Both the position numbers and the translations under genes were made by a program. Of a stretch of 44,248 nucleotides of DNA, positions 41,468 through 44,248 are shown in pieces. The notes beneath the pieces were generated by a model. The model searched no databases. It saw only the letters and a list, made by a program, of their open reading frames with translations, and was not told the DNA's origin. The stretch lies in assembly GCA_022560375.1 (NCBI GenBank), contig JADFTK010000005.1:1-44248 (forward strand), in the 5' to 3' direction. This DNA comes from Patescibacteria group bacterium. Its GTDB lineage: Bacteria; Patescibacteriota; Patescibacteriia; UBA10025; JAHIVO01. How positions within the stretch are numbered: position 1 is the stretch's first letter; every line of letters starts with the position of its first letter.

Positions 41468-41629
41468 ATGGGTAAAAAAGGAGAATCATCTTGTTCGGAA
41501 GATAAAGGTAATAATGCAGATAATTCTCGACAAGAGGATTACTGCTCTAAATGCGGGAGTCATCATGGAGGGGTACATAAACCGCCCCATACCTGTAATG
41601 GTAAAGTCATCGGCCTCAGGAGAAAGTAG
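41468..41629 (+). CDS. Small Cys/His-rich protein
   Basis: A 53-residue protein preceded by AGGAGGT at ideal spacing. C26-x2-C29, H32-H33, H37, H41 and C43 form a compact potential zinc site, and the C-terminus is basic (GLRRK). The first 24 residues are polar and probably disordered. It shares an N-G-K-x-I-G stretch and style with the 54-residue protein at 37625. It has its own promoter and terminator. Function unknown. Confidence 0.7.
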   Translation: MGKKGESSCSEDKGNNADNSRQEDYCSKCGSHHGGVHKPPHTCNGKVIGLRRK

Positions 41630-41643
41630 AGGCGCCAAGTATT

Positions 41644-41679
41644 GACCTGTCGAATACATTTATCGACAGGTCGTTTTAT
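41644..41679 (+). terminator. Terminator after the 41468 gene
   Basis: GACCTGTCGA (41644-41653) and TCGACAGGTC (41663-41672) form a perfect 10-bp stem followed by GTTTTATTTTT. Confidence 0.85.
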
Positions 41680-41744
41680 TTTTGCTAACAACTTTTATTA
41701 CCATGGCTATGTAAAATACTATAAAGGTATGATATAAATCAGTT

Positions 41745-41798
41745 ATGGAAGATATTAGATTAATAAAAAAATATTTAGAGGTTAACGAAGCGCGCTAA
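41745..41798 (+). CDS. Possible 17-codon leader peptide
   Basis: ATG at 41745 opens MEDIRLIKKYLEVNEAR, ended by TAA at 41796-41798. A TATAAA 6 bp upstream of the ATG would give a leaderless transcript, and a terminator hairpin is built from the last codons with the stop in its loop. No ribosome site. It could be a leader/attenuator for the nuclease-like gene at 41887, or a small regulatory RNA. Confidence 0.35.
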   Translation: MEDIRLIKKYLEVNEAR

Positions 41799-41814
41799 GA
41801 AAGCGTGTTTTTTT
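41788..41814 (+). terminator. Terminator overlapping the mini-ORF
   Basis: AAGCGCGC (41788-41795) pairs with GCGTGTTT (41803-41810) with G-U pairs, then TTTTTTT to 41814. It ends a predicted transcript of only about 70 nt. Confidence 0.6.
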
Positions 41815-41886
41815 GGTATTTAACATATCCAATGGAAGGAGGGTATCGCCGACGATAATCAACGTTTTCACCAATCAGATCTTCAG

Positions 41887-42336
41887 GTGGCACTTAATGG
41901 TTCCAGTATCACGATCAACGGCACGGTTTATTATCAGCATCCGCGCGGACGCAAAAAAACGGATTATTGCTATGGCAATCAATACTTTGAGACCGAGGAG
42001 GAGGTCTTGATTGCAGAAATGCTGGGTAATATGAATATATCTTTCATACACCACGTGAATTTCATCTTCAATCTCAGAGAGGGTGATCAACATTCAGTTA
42101 TCTGGTGTCCGGACTTCGTCTTTGCCAAGCCATGGCGTTGGGTAGGGGATATATGTAATGGTTCGGTAATTATGGGCCTAGAAGTAAAACGCTCATGTAT
42201 ACGAGGCAAGCCTCGCAGCCGATCTAAAAGTTTGCTGCGTGAATTAGGCATTCCTATATTGCTGGTAGCCCGATCACATGTCGAGCCATATTACATTAAT
42301 TCCTGTAGGCTCCCGCTGAAGCCCCTGAAATCTTAA
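41887..42336 (+). CDS. PD-(D/E)xK nuclease-like orphan
   Basis: A roughly 149-residue protein with the core pattern of PD-(D/E)xK nucleases: an early glutamate cluster (ETEEE 35-39), P75-D76 in WCPDFVF and E99-V100-K101 in MGLEVKR, followed by a basic helix (RGKPRSRSK) and the strand IPILLVARS. The start is uncertain: GTG 41887 has no good ribosome site, while the frame stays open back to 41824 with an AAGGAGG at 41836-41842 but no ATG, GTG or TTG at proper spacing. Role unknown; no methyltransferase or transposase partner is nearby. Confidence 0.62.
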   Translation: MALNGSSITINGTVYYQHPRGRKKTDYCYGNQYFETEEEVLIAEMLGNMNISFIHHVNFIFNLREGDQHSVIWCPDFVFAKPWRWVGDICNGSVIMGLEVKRSCIRGKPRSRSKSLLRELGIPILLVARSHVEPYYINSCRLPLKPLKS

Positions 42337-42370
42337 AAGTCTGTCGTTTCACCAAATGGCGGACTTTTTT
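42337..42370 (+). terminator. Terminator after the nuclease-like gene
   Basis: AAGTCTG (42337-42343) pairs with CGGACTT (42360-42366), then a T-tract to 42370. The stem starts directly after the stop codon. Confidence 0.75.
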
Positions 42371-42488
42371 ATAATAATGGTAAATGAAAACATTGACTAT
42401 TGATAACAGTTGTTGATAACTTTTATATTGTATATTTAAAATAGCTAATGTTAGCCTTTTTTTATCAACTAAGGTTAATTAATTTTAT

Positions 42489-42522
42489 TTGCATAGGGGG
42501 GTATTTTTTAGTATACTATAAT
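42489..42522 (+). promoter_or_regulatory. Promoter of the large surface protein gene
   Basis: TTGCAT (42489-42494), 17 bp, TATACT (42512-42517), with a perfect TATAAT overlapping at 42517-42522. The leader is about 80-90 nt, AT-rich, and contains an AAGGAGA at 42529-42535 far from the ATG. Confidence 0.6.
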
Positions 42523-42610
42523 ACAAGAAAGGAGAACCTTAAATTTAATTTATCAATTTTTTAGCTTAAGATTATTTTAAAATATTAAGAAAGATAAGAA
42601 AGAAAATATT

Positions 42611-44248
42611 ATGCACAGAATTACATACGTAAGTTTATTCATTGGCGCTGTGGTATTGATTTTTGCTCCAGCAGCTCAGGCGGCAGTCGTCACAGCAGAT
42701 AGTTTACACGTCCAAGGCGTGTCTTTTTTGACTGGACCTATTGTCAATCCTATGGGTGCAGTCACAATTGCTGATAATCTCGATGTTCACGGCGCTATTT
42801 TTCGAAAATTTGGCGCAGTAAAGATTGGTGATGATCTCGATGTTCACGGCGCTATTTTTCGCAGTTTCGGACCGGTGAAAATTGGTGACGGTATTTTGCA
42901 ATTGGGCGGAGAGCAAGTAACCTTTAGCGGGAATGTTAATGCTAATAAAGGACTTGATGTAATAGGGACATTAAATGTAAGCGGAGCTACAATGTTATCC
43001 TCACTCGGCACTGGTCTGCTCCATGCAGATGCCAATGGCCTATTATCGTCTAGCGGAATCTTAGGTTCTGATTTTGCTGCTGGAGCAATAGGTTTGAACA
43101 AGTTAGCTAGTGGCACCTCAGGACAACTTATAGTTGGAAACGCTTCTGGCGTACCAACCTACGTTTCAGCTTCAGGTGATGTGCTAATCAGTAATCTCGG
43201 TGTCAACACTATCCAACCTAATTCGGTAGCCCTCACAACAGACACGACTGGAAACTATGTGGCATCACTTGCTAACGGTACTGGCATCACTGGTGGTGCT
43301 GCAGGATCTGAGGGGGGAACACTCACCATCGGAGTAGATGAAGCTAACGCCTTTACCTGGACTTCCTTACATATCTTTTCATCGGTAGACATTAACGGCG
43401 GCGCAATCGATGGCACAACTATCGGATCTGCGTCAGCCTCTACTGGTGCCTTTACTACCCTAAACTCTTCTAGTCTCTTTACAGGTACTCTTGGTGCAAC
43501 TCTCAGTGGTGCAGTTGTTAGTCTCAATAACGATTCTAACTTCGCAGTTAACATCAATACTGGTACTTCAAATGCCGCCCTAGCACTTGGTGGTGGTATG
43601 GGTACTGTGGCCATTAACTCTTCTGACTGGGATATTGATGTTACTGGAGCATTTACTGATGGTGCTGTAGACAGTTCGCCTGTTGGAGCATCCACAGCCT
43701 CCACCGGTGCCTTCACTACCCTAAGCGCTTCTAGTCTCTTTACAGGTACTCTAGGTGCTACCATTAGTGGAGCAGCTATTAGTTTGAATAACGCTTCTAA
43801 CTCTGCAGTCAATATTAATACCGGTACTTCCACTGGAACTCTGACTCTAGGTGGTGGTAGTGGCTCAGTGATTATTAACTCCGATGACTGGGACATCACG
43901 GCTCTTGGTGTAATCACCGGTGTCGCCTTTAATGCCAATGACACTGGCAACACCCTGACCAATGTGGATAATGCAGATCTCACTGCAGATACAATCGACT
44001 TTGACAGTATCGCGAATTCTGCCACTATTGACGAGGCCACATCGTTTACTGGTGCAGCTGGAAATACATTGACCATTGCCAGAACACTGACGAACAACAC
44101 ATCTGAGAATGCCCTCCTCGTGACCACGACAGCGTCTGATACTAGTGGTACGACAACGGCCCAATACGGACTCTATCTGGACAACGTTTCTACTGGTACT
44201 CAAGCAGCTGATGCACTTTTGGTCCTGGATAACTCCGATGGAGCTATT
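42611..44248 (+). CDS. Large secreted repeat protein, 3' end beyond the window
   Basis: An open frame from ATG 42611 to the window edge, 546 residues visible. It starts with a signal peptide (about 1-24: MHRITYVSLFIGAVV, ending APAAQAA). Residues 25-100 hold short repeats around DLDVHGAIFR. From about 264 on come 87-residue repeats with G-A-I-D-G-T-T-I-G, STGAFTTL, SSLFTGTLGA and SDWDI. Such Gly/Thr/Ser/Asn-rich beta repeats occur in phage tail fibres and in giant surface proteins of Patescibacteria. Low in Lys and Cys. The long minus-strand reading frames across it are shadows of its biased codons. Adhesion or host contact is inference. Confidence 0.88.
   Translation, partial: MHRITYVSLFIGAVVLIFAPAAQAAVVTADSLHVQGVSFLTGPIVNPMGAVTIADNLDVHGAIFRKFGAVKIGDDLDVHGAIFRSFGPVKIGDGILQLGGEQVTFSGNVNANKGLDVIGTLNVSGATMLSSLGTGLLHADANGLLSSSGILGSDFAAGAIGLNKLASGTSGQLIVGNASGVPTYVSASGDVLISNLGVNTIQPNSVALTTDTTGNYVASLANGTGITGGAAGSEGGTLTIGVDEANAFTWTSLHIFSSVDINGGAIDGTTIGSASASTGAFTTLNSSSLFTGTLGATLSGAVVSLNNDSNFAVNINTGTSNAALALGGGMGTVAINSSDWDIDVTGAFTDGAVDSSPVGASTASTGAFTTLSASSLFTGTLGATISGAAISLNNASNSAVNINTGTSTGTLTLGGGSGSVIINSDDWDITALGVITGVAFNANDTGNTLTNVDNADLTADTIDFDSIANSATIDEATSFTGAAGNTLTIARTLTNNTSENALLVTTTASDTSGTTTAQYGLYLDNVSTGTQAADALLVLDNSDGAI
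42777..42861 (+). repeat. 57-bp-period repeat in the surface protein gene
   Basis: A 28-bp stretch beginning ATCTCGATGTTCACGGCG is identical at 42777-42804 and 42834-42861, encoding LDVHGAIFR twice with a 19-residue period. Confidence 0.85.
43400..43921 (+). repeat. Two 261-bp tandem repeats in the surface protein gene
   Basis: Units 43400-43660 and 43661-43921 align over their length (87 codons each). TAGTCTCTTTACAGGTACTC, for example, occurs at 43471 and 43732. Synonymous differences between the units show they are not a very recent copy. Confidence 0.85.

Noticed and set aside
43255-44203. Long minus-strand reading frames (290 and 112 residues) opposite the right edge
   Set aside because: They lie antisense to a continuous plus-strand frame with a signal peptide and in-frame 261-bp repeats; the minus frames are low-complexity shadows of its codon bias.

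Overview
This window is a dense, mostly housekeeping stretch of a bacterial chromosome that looks like a member of the Candidate Phyla Radiation (Patescibacteria). The signs are small single-copy translation genes, short aminoacyl-tRNA synthetases (a MetRS without a C-terminal tRNA-binding domain, an eukaryote-like IleRS), a lone VirB2/T4SS-pilin-like membrane protein, a Clp ATPase anchored in the membrane, and many small orphan proteins. TGA serves as a stop codon (glyS and the 15451 membrane gene end in it), so the genetic code is standard. I cannot name the phylum.

Layout. 1-3034 is read leftwards: tRNA-Asp with tRNA-like debris, rplT, rpmI, infC (apparently with a non-AUG start), ssrA (tmRNA with a readable 24-residue tag), smpB and an orphan gene. 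3147-12069 is read rightwards: argS, a GT4 glycosyltransferase, a DUF167 gene, ileS, recO and an anchored surface protein of DUF11-like repeats. pgsA (leftwards) sits back to back with tgt. Then come small membrane genes, a GNAT acetyltransferase, pgpA (the step after pgsA in phosphatidylglycerol synthesis) and a zinc-finger/two-helix/Clp fusion. 18649-28892 holds the pilin-like gene, glyS, an M16 protease, an AI-2E-family permease, rpsU, rsmI, a HAD phosphatase, metG, cvpA, tatD and rmuC. 29660-36394 is a complete F1Fo ATP synthase operon (Z-a-c-b-delta-alpha-gamma-beta-epsilon) with a beta-carbonic-anhydrase-like gene 17 bp behind it.

From 36.9 kb the content becomes accessory: a methyltransferase, two tiny Cys/His-rich proteins, a DtxR-family repressor with a palindromic operator candidate that leads an operon of a two-domain multicopper oxidase and a ZIP-family transporter carrying an extracytoplasmic domain, an orphan PD-(D/E)xK nuclease candidate, and the start of a long repetitive secreted protein that runs off the right edge.

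Regulation is unusually legible. Several housekeeping genes (argS, glyS, metG, smpB, the DUF11-like protein) have a -10 box 6-11 bp before the ATG, which predicts leaderless or near-leaderless mRNAs. Orphan and regulated genes instead use TTGAC(A/T)-type promoters with clear GGAGG ribosome sites. Intrinsic terminators are frequent, and three of them carry the stop codon of the gene they end inside the hairpin loop. No rRNA, CRISPR array or intact mobile element was seen.
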